Source: Treponema sp. (GTDB taxonomy: Bacteria > Spirochaetota > Spirochaetia > Treponematales > Treponemataceae). From it: 64,000 bases of DNA. This document shows positions 41,850 to 51,092 of this stretch, piece after piece. The stretch is from contig JAEDCT010000006.1 in the NCBI GenBank assembly GCA_016294035.1, forward strand, positions 58,044-122,043. Direction: 5' to 3'. The first letter of the stretch is position 1. The number at the start of each line of letters is the position of its first letter. The notes under the pieces are model-generated. The model was not told the origin of the DNA. It was given only the letters and a program-made list of their open reading frames with translations, and did not search any database. The position numbers and the translations under genes were made by a program.

Positions 41850-42518
41850 TTGAAGTCTTTGTTGCGGCCATTTCTTGCAGTATCATTTTTCTTTTCTCTT
41901 TTTTCCTGTTCTAATCCGGAAGGTGTTGCTTATTCTGGTGACGAAAACCTGCGGGAACTGGCATTGGACTTTGATTCCAAAACAAACTGGACTGAGTCCA
42001 TTGAAAGTGATGTTCTTACAAATCCTGTTGAAAGACCTAATGGAGTTTCCTCAAGCATTTATTTGTCTCCGGCAGTAATGGCTGCTGTTTCAGAGGATTC
42101 TTATGCTCCTGTTTATCCGTCAATACATGGATTTGCCAGTCTTGATGTTTCAACAATGGATATTGACGCCCTTTCTTTCCTGAAGTCATTTCTGGCACGA
42201 ATCTGTTCAGGCGAGACTCCGGAATCTATGGTCATATCAACCCAAATGCATACACTTTCATTTTTTTATTATGATATAAATCAGCTCATTGGTGATGTTG
42301 ATTTTACACAGACAGTTATTGGAAAGCCTTTTGATGGATCTGATTTTTATCAGTGTCCAGTGCGATTGTATTTCACAAGAAAAAATTCTTCACCTGAATC
42401 AGAATATTTTCTTCCCTATGTAGATGTTTTTGTTTATGTGAGACTTTATTCCAATGACTGGAAATGCTGTAAAATTGAATTTATGGGACTGGAGGATAAT
42501 GATGGCAGAGGAAACTGA
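41850..42518 (+). CDS. lipoprotein of unknown function
   Basis: 222 aa from TTG 41850, with GGAG 10 nt upstream. GTG 41823 is an alternative but gives a longer, less typical signal. The lipobox is LFSC (acylated Cys20) after a hydrophobic stretch (PFLAVSFFFSLFS). The mature part is acidic with no recognisable domain; it contains FYYDINQLIGDVDFTQTVIG and a beta-rich end. The 3' end overlaps the following gene by 17 nt, so the two are co-translated. Confidence 0.75.
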   Translation: MKSLLRPFLAVSFFFSLFSCSNPEGVAYSGDENLRELALDFDSKTNWTESIESDVLTNPVERPNGVSSSIYLSPAVMAAVSEDSYAPVYPSIHGFASLDVSTMDIDALSFLKSFLARICSGETPESMVISTQMHTLSFFYYDINQLIGDVDFTQTVIGKPFDGSDFYQCPVRLYFTRKNSSPESEYFLPYVDVFVYVRLYSNDWKCCKIEFMGLEDNDGRGN

Positions 42519-43482
42519 ACTTACTCAAATTGAGCGAGAACTTGTTTTGCAGTATCTGAGGGATGATAATGTACCCTTGACCGTTACTCTGGAAGATAAG
42601 CCTGAGATGTCTGATGCTGATATCGTAGATGATAAGACCATCGGAACCAGTGATGAAAGCCGTGTTCCAGCCAGTGCAATTTTTCCTGTTGCAATTCCGT
42701 CTCGTCAGATTGAAGTTTTGAATCAGGGAATCATTCTTCTCAAAAATGCATCAAGAACCGTAAATCCCTTTGCAGGACGAATGGTAAGGGTTCAGTTTTA
42801 TTTTCATCATCTGGGCCTGTATTTTGTTACTGAAATGAAGGAATGCTCTCAGGGACTTGCCATAGTTGTTCCACGGGTCATAAAGAGAATTCCAGATGTT
42901 GTATCCAGAATAAACTATGATTTTACAGGTGAGCTTTCTTATGAGGTTTCTAATTCCAGGGTTGCAATAGATTGTCTTCCACTTTCTGGATATAGGATTT
43001 TTTCTGCTCCAAAGTGGGATGAGATTGATATTTCGTGCCAGAAAGAAGCCAAGGCATTAATTGAACAGTTTGTGCAGAATGTAAAGACAGGGCAGAGTGC
43101 TCCGGTTGGAAATGGCCTTCACCTTATCAGTTGTGCCCGATTCCTCACTGAAAAAAGAATGGTCGTCCAGGAATCTGTGGAAGGAAGAATAAAACCCTTT
43201 AACATGATTTACATGGATGACAAGCGTCTTGTACTGGCATGTCTTGAGGGAACTGAGGCTTTGGATTCGTCCATGAACTATACACTCTCCCTTACATTCA
43301 CACTTTCTGAAAACAGGCTTCTCAAGCGCAAACTTGAAATTGAATGTTCCGTGGAAAATTGCTTTGAGAATGAAAGGATGCCTCAGATAAGATGTTACAG
43401 TCTGAAATTTGATCAGATTAAGGAAGAAGATTTAAGATTCCTTTATGAAAGACTGACAGGAAAAATGTTTGACATAAAATAG
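42502..43482 (+). CDS. two-domain PilZ-like protein
   Basis: 326 aa from ATG 42502, chosen because GGAGG lies 6 nt upstream. The middle (~90-150) resembles a YcgR-N-like barrel (GRMVRVQFYFHHLGLYFVTE). The C-terminal ~110 residues resemble a PilZ barrel (LTFTLSENRLLKRKLEIECS, then IRCYSLKFDQIKEEDLRFLY). The c-di-GMP motif RxxxR...D/NxSxxG is not clearly present, so ligand binding is doubtful. It overlaps the lipoprotein gene and ends 3 nt from the convergent permease gene. Confidence 0.6.
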   Translation: MAEETELTQIERELVLQYLRDDNVPLTVTLEDKPEMSDADIVDDKTIGTSDESRVPASAIFPVAIPSRQIEVLNQGIILLKNASRTVNPFAGRMVRVQFYFHHLGLYFVTEMKECSQGLAIVVPRVIKRIPDVVSRINYDFTGELSYEVSNSRVAIDCLPLSGYRIFSAPKWDEIDISCQKEAKALIEQFVQNVKTGQSAPVGNGLHLISCARFLTEKRMVVQESVEGRIKPFNMIYMDDKRLVLACLEGTEALDSSMNYTLSLTFTLSENRLLKRKLEIECSVENCFENERMPQIRCYSLKFDQIKEEDLRFLYERLTGKMFDIK

Positions 43483-43485
43483 TAT

Positions 43486-44571
43486 CTATTTGCGGTCTGC
43501 TTCATGTCTGGCCGCTTTTTTTGTGCTTCCACCTATGAGAACGGCAACTGGTTTCAGAAAATCTATGTTTTCACAGATAATCTTTATGATTACCATCATT
43601 GGAACCGCCAGAATCATGCCAATAAATCCCCAGATATAGGACCACAGGGAAAGGCTTACCAGTATTACAAATGGTGAGATTCCAAGATCACTGCCTTCCC
43701 ATTTTGGTTCGACTATGTTTCCAAAGACAAAGTTGATTCCAACCATGATAACTGACAGAATGATGATTGGGGTTATGTCAGGGTAGAATTGAATTACTGC
43801 AAAGCCAATGGTTGCTCCGCATGAAATCATTGATCCGAATGTGGGTATGAAATTCAGCACAAAGGCAATGAAAGCCCAGATTACAGGGAAGTCCATTCCA
43901 ATGGCAGTTGTTGAAACAAGGACACAGATTCCTGTTCCAAGTGATACTAAGAATTTTATTGATACGTATCTTGTTACTTCAGAAATAATTTTAATGACTA
44001 CAAAAATGATGCGCCTGTTTATGTTTTCTTGTGGAAAGGCAGTCCTGATTTTATCTTTCACGCTGGACATTTCAATCATAAGGAAAACTACCAGAAGAAC
44101 AACCAATGCCGTAACCTGAACGGTTGAAACCAGGAATGAAGAAAGTGAAATTGCCATGTTCTGGATGGCTGTTCGAATTCCAAGGGATCCCCATAGTCTG
44201 GAAAATATTGACTGGTTTTCGTCAACTTCAATATTGAGTGTTTTTGCAAATAATTCCCAAAGGTGAAGGAACTTTGATTCATAGTTCGGGTATGCATTGA
44301 TAATTGTTTTCAGGCTTGCTGTAAGTATGTTTGTGAATACAAAAAAAATTCCCAGGGCTATGATTACAGTAATAAGGATTCCCAAAGTCCATGGGATATG
44401 GAATGAATTCAGTTTTTTTATGAAGGGATAGAGAACCAGGGAAAGCATCACGGAAATAAAAATCGTCAGTATGAAATCCGCAGTAACCTTTAGCAAGGCA
44501 AACATCAGGATTACTGCCATAAAAAGCAGCACATAGAAGATTTTTTTTGTGTAGTTCTGCTGGTTCTCCAT
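43486..44571 (-). CDS. AI-2E family permease (UPF0118)
   Basis: 361 aa with about eight hydrophobic segments; two near the N terminus (VLLFMAVILMFALLKVTADF...), a central soluble loop (~75-135) and the conserved C-terminal set including FVFGNIVEPKWEGSDLGIS and PFVILVSLSLWSYIWGFIG. The family exports or exchanges small molecules or ions; AI-2 transport is not established for most members. It is 5 nt from serS, on the same strand. Confidence 0.92.
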   Translation of the reverse strand: MENQQNYTKKIFYVLLFMAVILMFALLKVTADFILTIFISVMLSLVLYPFIKKLNSFHIPWTLGILITVIIALGIFFVFTNILTASLKTIINAYPNYESKFLHLWELFAKTLNIEVDENQSIFSRLWGSLGIRTAIQNMAISLSSFLVSTVQVTALVVLLVVFLMIEMSSVKDKIRTAFPQENINRRIIFVVIKIISEVTRYVSIKFLVSLGTGICVLVSTTAIGMDFPVIWAFIAFVLNFIPTFGSMISCGATIGFAVIQFYPDITPIIILSVIMVGINFVFGNIVEPKWEGSDLGISPFVILVSLSLWSYIWGFIGMILAVPMMVIIKIICENIDFLKPVAVLIGGSTKKAARHEADRK

Positions 44572-44576
44572 AAGAT

Positions 44577-45878
44577 TTAGTTCTTTGGCCCGATCTTGTC
44601 AAATCCACAAAGTGGAACGAGAACTTCAGGGATTGTAACTGATCCGTCTTCGTTCTGATAGTTTTCAATGAGAGCAAGCATTGCACGTCCTACAGCAATT
44701 GCAGTTCCGTTGAGCATGTGAACATACTTGTTCTTGCCATCGTCATCGCGGTACTTTACGTTTAGGCGGCGTGCCTGGAAGTCAGTACAGTTAGAAGTAG
44801 ATGTAACTTCACCGTAGTCTCCCTCTGGGTGTGCTTCGTCTGCACGTCCAGGCATCCATGCTTCAAGATCCCATTTGCGGTATGCTGGAGCACCAAGGTC
44901 ACCCGTACAAGTATCAACTACATGGAATGGAATTCCAAGACCTGTAAAAATCTCTTCTTCAATCTGGCGGAGCTTTTCGTGAAGTTTGTCTGACTGCTCT
45001 GGTGTTGAATATACGAACATTTCAACTTTGTCAAACTGATGAACTCTGTAAAGTCCCTTTGAGAACTGACCTGCAGCACCTGCCTCGCGGCGGAAACAGT
45101 GTGAGAGCCCGCAGTACATGAGTGGAAGCTTTGCCTTGTCAAGAATTTCTCCTGAGTGGTATCCGCCAAGTGTGATTTCTGCTGTGGCAACAAGACATGT
45201 TCCTTCTTCTTCAATTGCATAAACATTTGATTCATTTCCGCGTGGGTTGAATCCGATTCCCTTGAGAACTTCTTCCTTTGCAACATCTGGAGTAATGAAT
45301 GTTGTGAATCCGTGCTTGCGCAAGATGTTCATTGCATACATGATGAGTGCCTGTTCAAGGAAAACAGCTTCATTCTTGAGATAGTAGAATTTAGGTCCTG
45401 AAACCTTTGTTGCACGTTCAAAGTCAATGAGGTCAAGTGCTTCCATGATCTCAACATGGTTCTTTGCCTTGAATCCGAACTTGCGTGGTGTTCCAACTTT
45501 TTTGACTTCAAGGTTTTCTGTGTCAAGCTTTCCGATTGGTGTTTCCGGGTGTGCCATATTTGGAATCTGGCGGCCAGCTTCATCAAGCTTTTCTTCAGTT
45601 TCCTTGAGCTGTGATTCAACTTTTGCAATCTGTTCCTTGAGAGATTTTCCTTCGTCAATATATTTCTGGCGTGTTTCTGGATCAAGTTTCTGCTTCATTG
45701 AGGCTGCATTTGCATTGCGCTTCTGCTGAAGATCCTGGAGTGCTGTTGTGAGGGCAGTACGTTCATCAAAGAGCTTAACAACAAGATCAGCGTCTGCTTT
45801 TGAGGGATCCATGTTGCGGTCAATGATGTTCTTCTTAACTGCTTCAAGGTTTTCTTTGATAAATCTGTAGTCTAACAT
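44577..45878 (-). CDS. serS: seryl-tRNA synthetase
   Basis: 433 aa. The N-terminal coiled-coil arm (~30-105, rich in Gln/Lys/Glu) binds the tRNA-Ser long arm. The class II core has CFRREAGAAGQFSKGLYRVH (motif 2) and the motif 3 region ending LNGTAIAVGRAMLALIE. GAGGAAAC lies before ATG 45878. It charges tRNA-Ser in the cytoplasm. Confidence 0.98.
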   Translation of the reverse strand: MLDYRFIKENLEAVKKNIIDRNMDPSKADADLVVKLFDERTALTTALQDLQQKRNANAASMKQKLDPETRQKYIDEGKSLKEQIAKVESQLKETEEKLDEAGRQIPNMAHPETPIGKLDTENLEVKKVGTPRKFGFKAKNHVEIMEALDLIDFERATKVSGPKFYYLKNEAVFLEQALIMYAMNILRKHGFTTFITPDVAKEEVLKGIGFNPRGNESNVYAIEEEGTCLVATAEITLGGYHSGEILDKAKLPLMYCGLSHCFRREAGAAGQFSKGLYRVHQFDKVEMFVYSTPEQSDKLHEKLRQIEEEIFTGLGIPFHVVDTCTGDLGAPAYRKWDLEAWMPGRADEAHPEGDYGEVTSTSNCTDFQARRLNVKYRDDDGKNKYVHMLNGTAIAVGRAMLALIENYQNEDGSVTIPEVLVPLCGFDKIGPKN

Positions 45879-45905
45879 TTTGTTTCCTCTGTTATTATGT
45901 TTTCT

Positions 45906-45934
45906 AGTTTAGTTTAATTTGATAATGTTTTCAA
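45906..45934 (-). promoter_or_regulatory. candidate promoter for serS
   Basis: Minus strand -35 TTGAAA (45934-45929), 17-bp spacer, -10 TAAACT (45911-45906). The -35 overlaps the preceding gene's stop region. Confidence 0.45.
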
Positions 45935-47694
45935 CGGATGTTGAAATAGAATTTTTTAAGGTAGATGACTCTTTCCTTTGCCTTTTCCCAATCTATGCTC
46001 TGTGGATACTGATTTACGATAGTCTCGTATGTGTCAAGTGCTTCCTTAATGTTCCTGACTTCTGACGGAGTTTCAAGTGTCCTGCCTTTAAGGAACAATC
46101 CCTCGTCAATTCTTTCGGTTGCCTTCTCAAAGAAGTCATCAAGATGTGCAAGTGTTTCCTTGTATTTTCCTTCACTGAAACATTTGTTTGCCAGTTCAAG
46201 AATCTGATCGCTTGAGTTAAGTTCATTTGATGGAATGAGATTTTCCGAAGATTTTGTTTCAGATGGATTCATAAGGTCTTCAACTTTTGCTTCTCCAACA
46301 AACATATCTGGATTTTCTTCTGTTTCTGCTTTTGTCTGTGTATTTTGAATTACTGTCTTTGATCCGCTTTCTTCATTTAAATCCTGAAGATTGTCCTTTG
46401 CAGAAGCTTTTGCAATTGAAGGTTGCTTTTGCTCCTGGTTCTGAGTGATGTTTGTCTTCTGAGTTTCTGGAGTCTTGTCTGTTTCATGTGATGCAGAGGA
46501 AATTTTTGTGTTTTCTATAAGTGGAGTTTGAACTGCTGCTTTTCTTTGTGGTTTTGGAGGAACTACGAGAGCATAGGATGGAGCCTTTACCCTGTCATTT
46601 GTTGTGCTCTTTCCCTGCACGATTATTTTCAGATAATCATTAATAACAGTTCCTGTGAGGGCATCATTCTTATAGAAGTGGAGCAGGGCTTCTCCTTCGA
46701 GCTTTGACCTGAGAGTGAATACAGTTTCCGTGGATCCGATTTTTCGTCCCATATAAGAGAAGGACTCTCTTCCCGTGTCATCACCAAGATAAATCCATCC
46801 CGATCCTGGATATGATACTTCAAGGAACTGGTTTTTCTGCATTTTCATATCTCTGGATGGTATTTTTGGCTTAATTATGACAGGAGCATTTTCTTCTGTA
46901 TTTTTTCCTGCAGTGACTTCATTTTCCTGGGTTTCAGTTTTCTGAATATTCTTTTCTGGAATCTGCGTCATTTCCTGCTGTGGTTTTTCAGAAGAAGTGT
47001 TTGTGACTGGCATCTTTTCCTGTGCAGGAGCTTTTGCTGCTGGTTCAGAAGAAGTGTTTTTGACTGGCATCTTTTTCTGTGCAGGAGCTTTTGCTGCTGG
47101 TTCAGAAGAAACAGTAACCGGCATCTTTTCTGATACTGTAGTCTGGCTATTTGTCTTTGAAACTGATTCAGGCTGACTTTTTGCAGTCTCTTCAGTTTTT
47201 ACAGGTTCCTGATCTTTTTTTTGTTCTTCAAGTTCTTTCTGCTCAAGGTTTTCAATTTGAGATATGATTTCCCTGCTTTCATCAAGAATCAGGTTTCCCC
47301 TTGAATCTCTTTCTGCAGAACCGGCTGTGTTTAGTTTTTCCAGTTCTTCTTCAAATGCTTCAAGTGGAGTCTTTCCTTCTTTTATGTTGCTTTGTGAAAG
47401 TTCATCTGCTTTTGGTTCTTCCTTTGGCAGCATTAATTCTTTTTCTTCAAGTGGAAAGAAAGCCTCAGACATTTCAAGAGGTTCAAGAATTACTTCCTTT
47501 TTTTGTTCTTCCGCTTTTGTTTCTGGGGCTTCTGATTCCTGCTGTTCTGTTTCTTCCAAAACAGAATCCTTTTGTTCTGATTCAGTCTCTTGCCGGGTTG
47601 TTTCAGCTTTTGCCTGATCTGAAACCTGAGTTGATGCACATGAAACAAGTAGTGATGCCATTGCAACTAAAACAATACATTTTGTGATTTTCAT
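45931..47694 (-). CDS. Glu/Pro-rich lipoprotein with C-terminal TPR-like domain
   Basis: 587 aa. The signal ends in lipobox LVSC (Cys19). Residues ~25-270 are acidic and low in complexity, with two near-copies of a 19-aa unit (SSEPAAKAPAQ...KMPV). Residues ~280-390 contain a beta-rich segment (PGSGWIYLGDDTGRESFSYM) resembling an SH3/peptidoglycan-associated domain. The last ~90 residues form TPR-like helices (LANKCFSEGKYKETLAHLDD). Its start overlaps the upstream membrane-protein stop by 4 nt. An envelope scaffold is inferred. Confidence 0.8.
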   Translation of the reverse strand: MKITKCIVLVAMASLLVSCASTQVSDQAKAETTRQETESEQKDSVLEETEQQESEAPETKAEEQKKEVILEPLEMSEAFFPLEEKELMLPKEEPKADELSQSNIKEGKTPLEAFEEELEKLNTAGSAERDSRGNLILDESREIISQIENLEQKELEEQKKDQEPVKTEETAKSQPESVSKTNSQTTVSEKMPVTVSSEPAAKAPAQKKMPVKNTSSEPAAKAPAQEKMPVTNTSSEKPQQEMTQIPEKNIQKTETQENEVTAGKNTEENAPVIIKPKIPSRDMKMQKNQFLEVSYPGSGWIYLGDDTGRESFSYMGRKIGSTETVFTLRSKLEGEALLHFYKNDALTGTVINDYLKIIVQGKSTTNDRVKAPSYALVVPPKPQRKAAVQTPLIENTKISSASHETDKTPETQKTNITQNQEQKQPSIAKASAKDNLQDLNEESGSKTVIQNTQTKAETEENPDMFVGEAKVEDLMNPSETKSSENLIPSNELNSSDQILELANKCFSEGKYKETLAHLDDFFEKATERIDEGLFLKGRTLETPSEVRNIKEALDTYETIVNQYPQSIDWEKAKERVIYLKKFYFNIR

Positions 47695-48062
47695 GGAGCT
47701 GCCCCTATTAACTCATCTATCAGCCTGTTGTTTGATTTTCCAAGCTGGTCAACTGTTTTTTCTGTTGGTGTGGTAAACCATTTGTCAAATTCTTCATCTG
47801 ACCACTGGCTTTCCTGTTCACGCTGAAAATAATATTTTTCAGTCAATGGATTTTTCTGTGGAGGAAAAAAATCATCTACGGCAGAATATGGAACTGTGTC
47901 TGGAAGTTCACGGAAAATTTCTTTTTCTGGACCTGACATACCGTAAGCTATGAGAGCTCCCAAAAGCAATGCGAGAAGGGTGCATGTTATGGCAACTGTC
48001 AGTTTTGTGTTTTCTTCAACAAATGCCCTGACATTTTCCTTGACGTTATCCAGAAATTCCAT
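47691..48062 (-). CDS. small single-pass membrane protein
   Basis: 123 aa with one membrane segment (~20-42, KLTVAITCTLLALLLGALIAYG) and an acidic tail. No known family is recognised. It lies 8 nt after smc and overlaps the downstream lipoprotein gene by 4 nt (ATGA), so it links smc to that gene in an operon. The N-in, C-out topology would place its ~80-residue tail next to the lipoprotein. Confidence 0.75.
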   Translation of the reverse strand: MEFLDNVKENVRAFVEENTKLTVAITCTLLALLLGALIAYGMSGPEKEIFRELPDTVPYSAVDDFFPPQKNPLTEKYYFQREQESQWSDEEFDKWFTTPTEKTVDQLGKSNNRLIDELIGAAP

Positions 48063-48070
48063 ATTTGTTT

Positions 48071-50992
48071 TTATTGTCCCTCTTTCAGTGTTCCGTCCGG
48101 ATTGTGCTCGCGTCGTGGTGGACGTGGTGGAATTACGATTCCCTCTTCTGGAGGTACGTCTTCTTCTATGAAGTCACTCTGGTCATCAAATGTAAGGTTT
48201 GCATTGAGCGTGTCTTCATCAAGACGAATCTGGATGATTTTTGTAATTCCCGAATCTTCCATTGTTACACCAAGCATTGTTGATGCACCTTGTACGGTTT
48301 TTCTGTTGTGAGTAATGATAATGTACTGGCTTATGTTTCCAAAGGCACGCAATGTGCTTACAAATGAGGAAACATTCTTGTCGTCAAGAGCCGCATCAAT
48401 CTCGTCCAAAAGACAGAATGGAGAAGGACGAACCTGATAAGTTGCAAAGAGAAGCGCAACGGCAGTCATTGTTTTTTCACCACCGGAAAGCAATGAGATA
48501 TCTGACAGTTTTTTTCCAGGCGGCTGTGCATAAATCTGAATACCTGATGTGAGTACATTTGTCGGATCTGTAAGCCTGAGCTCGGCACGTCCACCATCCA
48601 TGAGACGCCTGAACATGTTGTGAAAATTCTTGCGGATTTTGTTGTATGTGTCCAGGAACATTTCTGTTGATTTTGTGCGGATTTCCTCACTGACACGAAC
48701 AAGTTTTTCCAGTGTGTCCTGAGTATCCTTGTAGCTGGCCTGCTGTCTTTCGTAACGTTCTTTTTCTTCTGCAAACTGCTCTACAGCCATGAAGTTTACT
48801 GAGCCAAGCTCCTGGATTTTCTGCTTTACTGAAACGAGCTTTTCTTTGATTGCGGATGGAGTTTCCGTAATCTTGTACATTCTTTCCTCGAATTCCATCA
48901 GGTCTCGGGAATAATTGTCCTGGAAGTTTTGCTTGACGTTTTTGATTTCAATATCATTCTGACCGATGTCAAAATTGTATTTCTCGAGCTGAGTCTGGTA
49001 CTTCTTCAGTTCTTCCTGACGCTTCTGGAGTGCGTTCTGTTTTCCTGAAACCTTGTTGTTGCACTCGGCAATCTGCTTGTCCAGGTCATTGAGTTCCTCA
49101 GTGATTTTTTCACCTTTTCTCTGAAGCTCTGCAATGCTTTCCTCTGCATCCTCAATTTGTTCTACAAGATCCTCACGACGCTTTGTTTCTTCATAAAGCT
49201 CATCCTTCTGTTCCTTGAGAGATGCTTCTTCTGCGGCAAGGCTTTTCTTGAGGTTGGAAATAAGCTGCTCACAGTTGAGAATCTGCTGAACCATTGCCGC
49301 CTGATTGACCTTAAGGCCGCTGAGGGTTTCATTGAATTCCTTGATCTTTTTTTCCAGCTCGGAATTGATTTTTTCAAGTTCACGGCTCTTTTCCTGAAGC
49401 TGATCAATCTGGCTAAGATTGTCTTCAATTTCAGAGTCAATACCGCGCTTTTTTGTGATAATACCTTCTGGTGAAAGAAAGTCGTCAATGAAAGCTGGTG
49501 TTGTCTTTGTGTAGTTCTCTAGTTTTTCCTTGAGACTGTCAAACATCTTGAGAAGGTCATCGAATGCCGTAACTGCATCAGTTCCCATCTTTGCTGAATC
49601 TTTTTCTGAGTGTGACGGAAGAGACGCAAAATCCTTGAATATGTTTGAGCGGCCGTTTACGAAAACCTTGATTTTTTCAAGAGAGTAGTCAAGTTCTTCT
49701 TTTGCCTTTTTGTTGGCCTGTGATGAATATCCTGCATCCTTTAGTTTTGCATCAAGTTCAGTAACGATGTCTTCTGTGATTGCTGCAAGATTTTTCTGAA
49801 GTTCCTGGCGTTTCTGGTTCAGGTTGATGATCATTCCGCCGTTTGTTCCGATTATCTTGTTGTTGTCATCAATTTGTGCTGAAGACATCTGGATATTCTT
49901 GATGAAACTTTCGATGTTTTTCTTTATGTCTTCCAGTTTCTTGTTCTTTTCGTGAAGTTCAAAATTCTGGCTGTCTATATCTTCATTGCATTCGTCAATT
50001 CTTTCTTCAATATTTTTGATTCTGTTTTCAATCTGTCCGATTTTTTCCTTAATCTGGCTCTGCTGGTCATGAAGCTGCTTGAGAAGCTGCTGTTTTCCAT
50101 TATATTCGGCACCAATCCTGATCTGCTCCTGGGTTTTTACTGTTACCTGTTCCTGGAGCTTGCTTACCTTTTCTGTGTTTTCGTTGAGTGTGCTGTAGAT
50201 TTCCTTGATGTCTCTGTCTGCCTCATCACGCTTTTTTTCGGCAAGCTTTCTGTTTTCGTCATTTCTTGCCTTGTTCTGCTCAAAATCTTTCAGCCGGAGA
50301 AGCTGAATGTCAAGTTCATAGTTGAATTTGTCATCCTGTAGCTTTCTGTACTTTGTGGTTTTGTCAGATTGTGCCTTGAGAGTTTCATAGTTTCGCTTTG
50401 TTTCTGCAAGTCCGATTTCAATCTGTGCCAGATTTGCCTTTGTTCTTTCAAGTTCCCTTTCAGCTTCAATAACATCTGCCTTTGATCTTGAAATTCCTGC
50501 AGCTTCTTCAAAAAGGTAACGTCTGTCTTCTGGTTTTGATGAGAGAATCTGGTCAATTTTTCCCTGTTCCATGACAGAGTAGGCTGCCTTTCCTACACCA
50601 GTATCCATGAAAAGCTGTCTAACCTTGGTTGCCGTTGACTGCTCACCATTGATGAAATATTCGTTTTCGCCGCTTCTGTAGATTCTGCGCTTGATTGCAA
50701 TTTCAGATTCCTGCATTGGAAGCAGGCCGTTTTCATTTGCAATGGTCAGTGTAACTTCTGCGACAGAAAGAGCAGGACGCTGTTCGGTTCCGTTGAAAAT
50801 AACATCAGCCATGGATTCTGCACGAAGATTCTTTGACTTGTTTTCTGCAAGAACCCATTTAATTGCGTCAACTACGTTACTTTTTCCACATCCATTTGGT
50901 CCGAGCAGGGCTGTAATTCCGTCTGCGAAGTCAATGCGAGTTCGGTCAGCAAATGATTTGAATCCGAATATTTCAAGGCTTTTTAAGAACAC
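48071..50992 (-). CDS. smc: chromosome segregation SMC protein, short form without recognisable hinge
   Basis: 973 aa from GTG 50992 (AAGGA 7 nt upstream); many bacterial SMCs are near 1150-1190 aa. Walker A is GPNGCGKS (31-38), the signature LLSGGEKTM starts at 834, Walker B CLLDEID lies at 861-867, and THNRKT follows. Coiled coils cover ~170-420 and ~530-790. The middle (~430-530, with VNGRSNIFKDF and TPAFIDDFLSPEGI) lacks the Gly-rich hinge pattern. The Pro-rich C-terminal tail (EDVPPEEGIVIPPRP) is unusual. It organises the chromosome with ScpA/B, which are not in the window. Confidence 0.94.
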   Translation of the reverse strand: MFLKSLEIFGFKSFADRTRIDFADGITALLGPNGCGKSNVVDAIKWVLAENKSKNLRAESMADVIFNGTEQRPALSVAEVTLTIANENGLLPMQESEIAIKRRIYRSGENEYFINGEQSTATKVRQLFMDTGVGKAAYSVMEQGKIDQILSSKPEDRRYLFEEAAGISRSKADVIEAERELERTKANLAQIEIGLAETKRNYETLKAQSDKTTKYRKLQDDKFNYELDIQLLRLKDFEQNKARNDENRKLAEKKRDEADRDIKEIYSTLNENTEKVSKLQEQVTVKTQEQIRIGAEYNGKQQLLKQLHDQQSQIKEKIGQIENRIKNIEERIDECNEDIDSQNFELHEKNKKLEDIKKNIESFIKNIQMSSAQIDDNNKIIGTNGGMIINLNQKRQELQKNLAAITEDIVTELDAKLKDAGYSSQANKKAKEELDYSLEKIKVFVNGRSNIFKDFASLPSHSEKDSAKMGTDAVTAFDDLLKMFDSLKEKLENYTKTTPAFIDDFLSPEGIITKKRGIDSEIEDNLSQIDQLQEKSRELEKINSELEKKIKEFNETLSGLKVNQAAMVQQILNCEQLISNLKKSLAAEEASLKEQKDELYEETKRREDLVEQIEDAEESIAELQRKGEKITEELNDLDKQIAECNNKVSGKQNALQKRQEELKKYQTQLEKYNFDIGQNDIEIKNVKQNFQDNYSRDLMEFEERMYKITETPSAIKEKLVSVKQKIQELGSVNFMAVEQFAEEKERYERQQASYKDTQDTLEKLVRVSEEIRTKSTEMFLDTYNKIRKNFHNMFRRLMDGGRAELRLTDPTNVLTSGIQIYAQPPGKKLSDISLLSGGEKTMTAVALLFATYQVRPSPFCLLDEIDAALDDKNVSSFVSTLRAFGNISQYIIITHNRKTVQGASTMLGVTMEDSGITKIIQIRLDEDTLNANLTFDDQSDFIEEDVPPEEGIVIPPRPPRREHNPDGTLKEGQ

Positions 50993-51063
50993 TTTTTTTT
51001 CCTTAATGCAATTTGCGTTTTGAATGCCAGTGACCTGCTGTGAGACTCAATGGCATAACTCCC

Positions 51064-51092
51064 ATTATATTAAATTTATTCAATCTCTTCAA
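51064..51092 (-). promoter_or_regulatory. promoter of smc
   Basis: Minus strand -35 TTGAAG (51092-51087), 17-bp spacer, -10 TATAAT (51069-51064). The -35 overlaps the last codons of the helicase gene. Leader ~65 nt. Confidence 0.75.
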
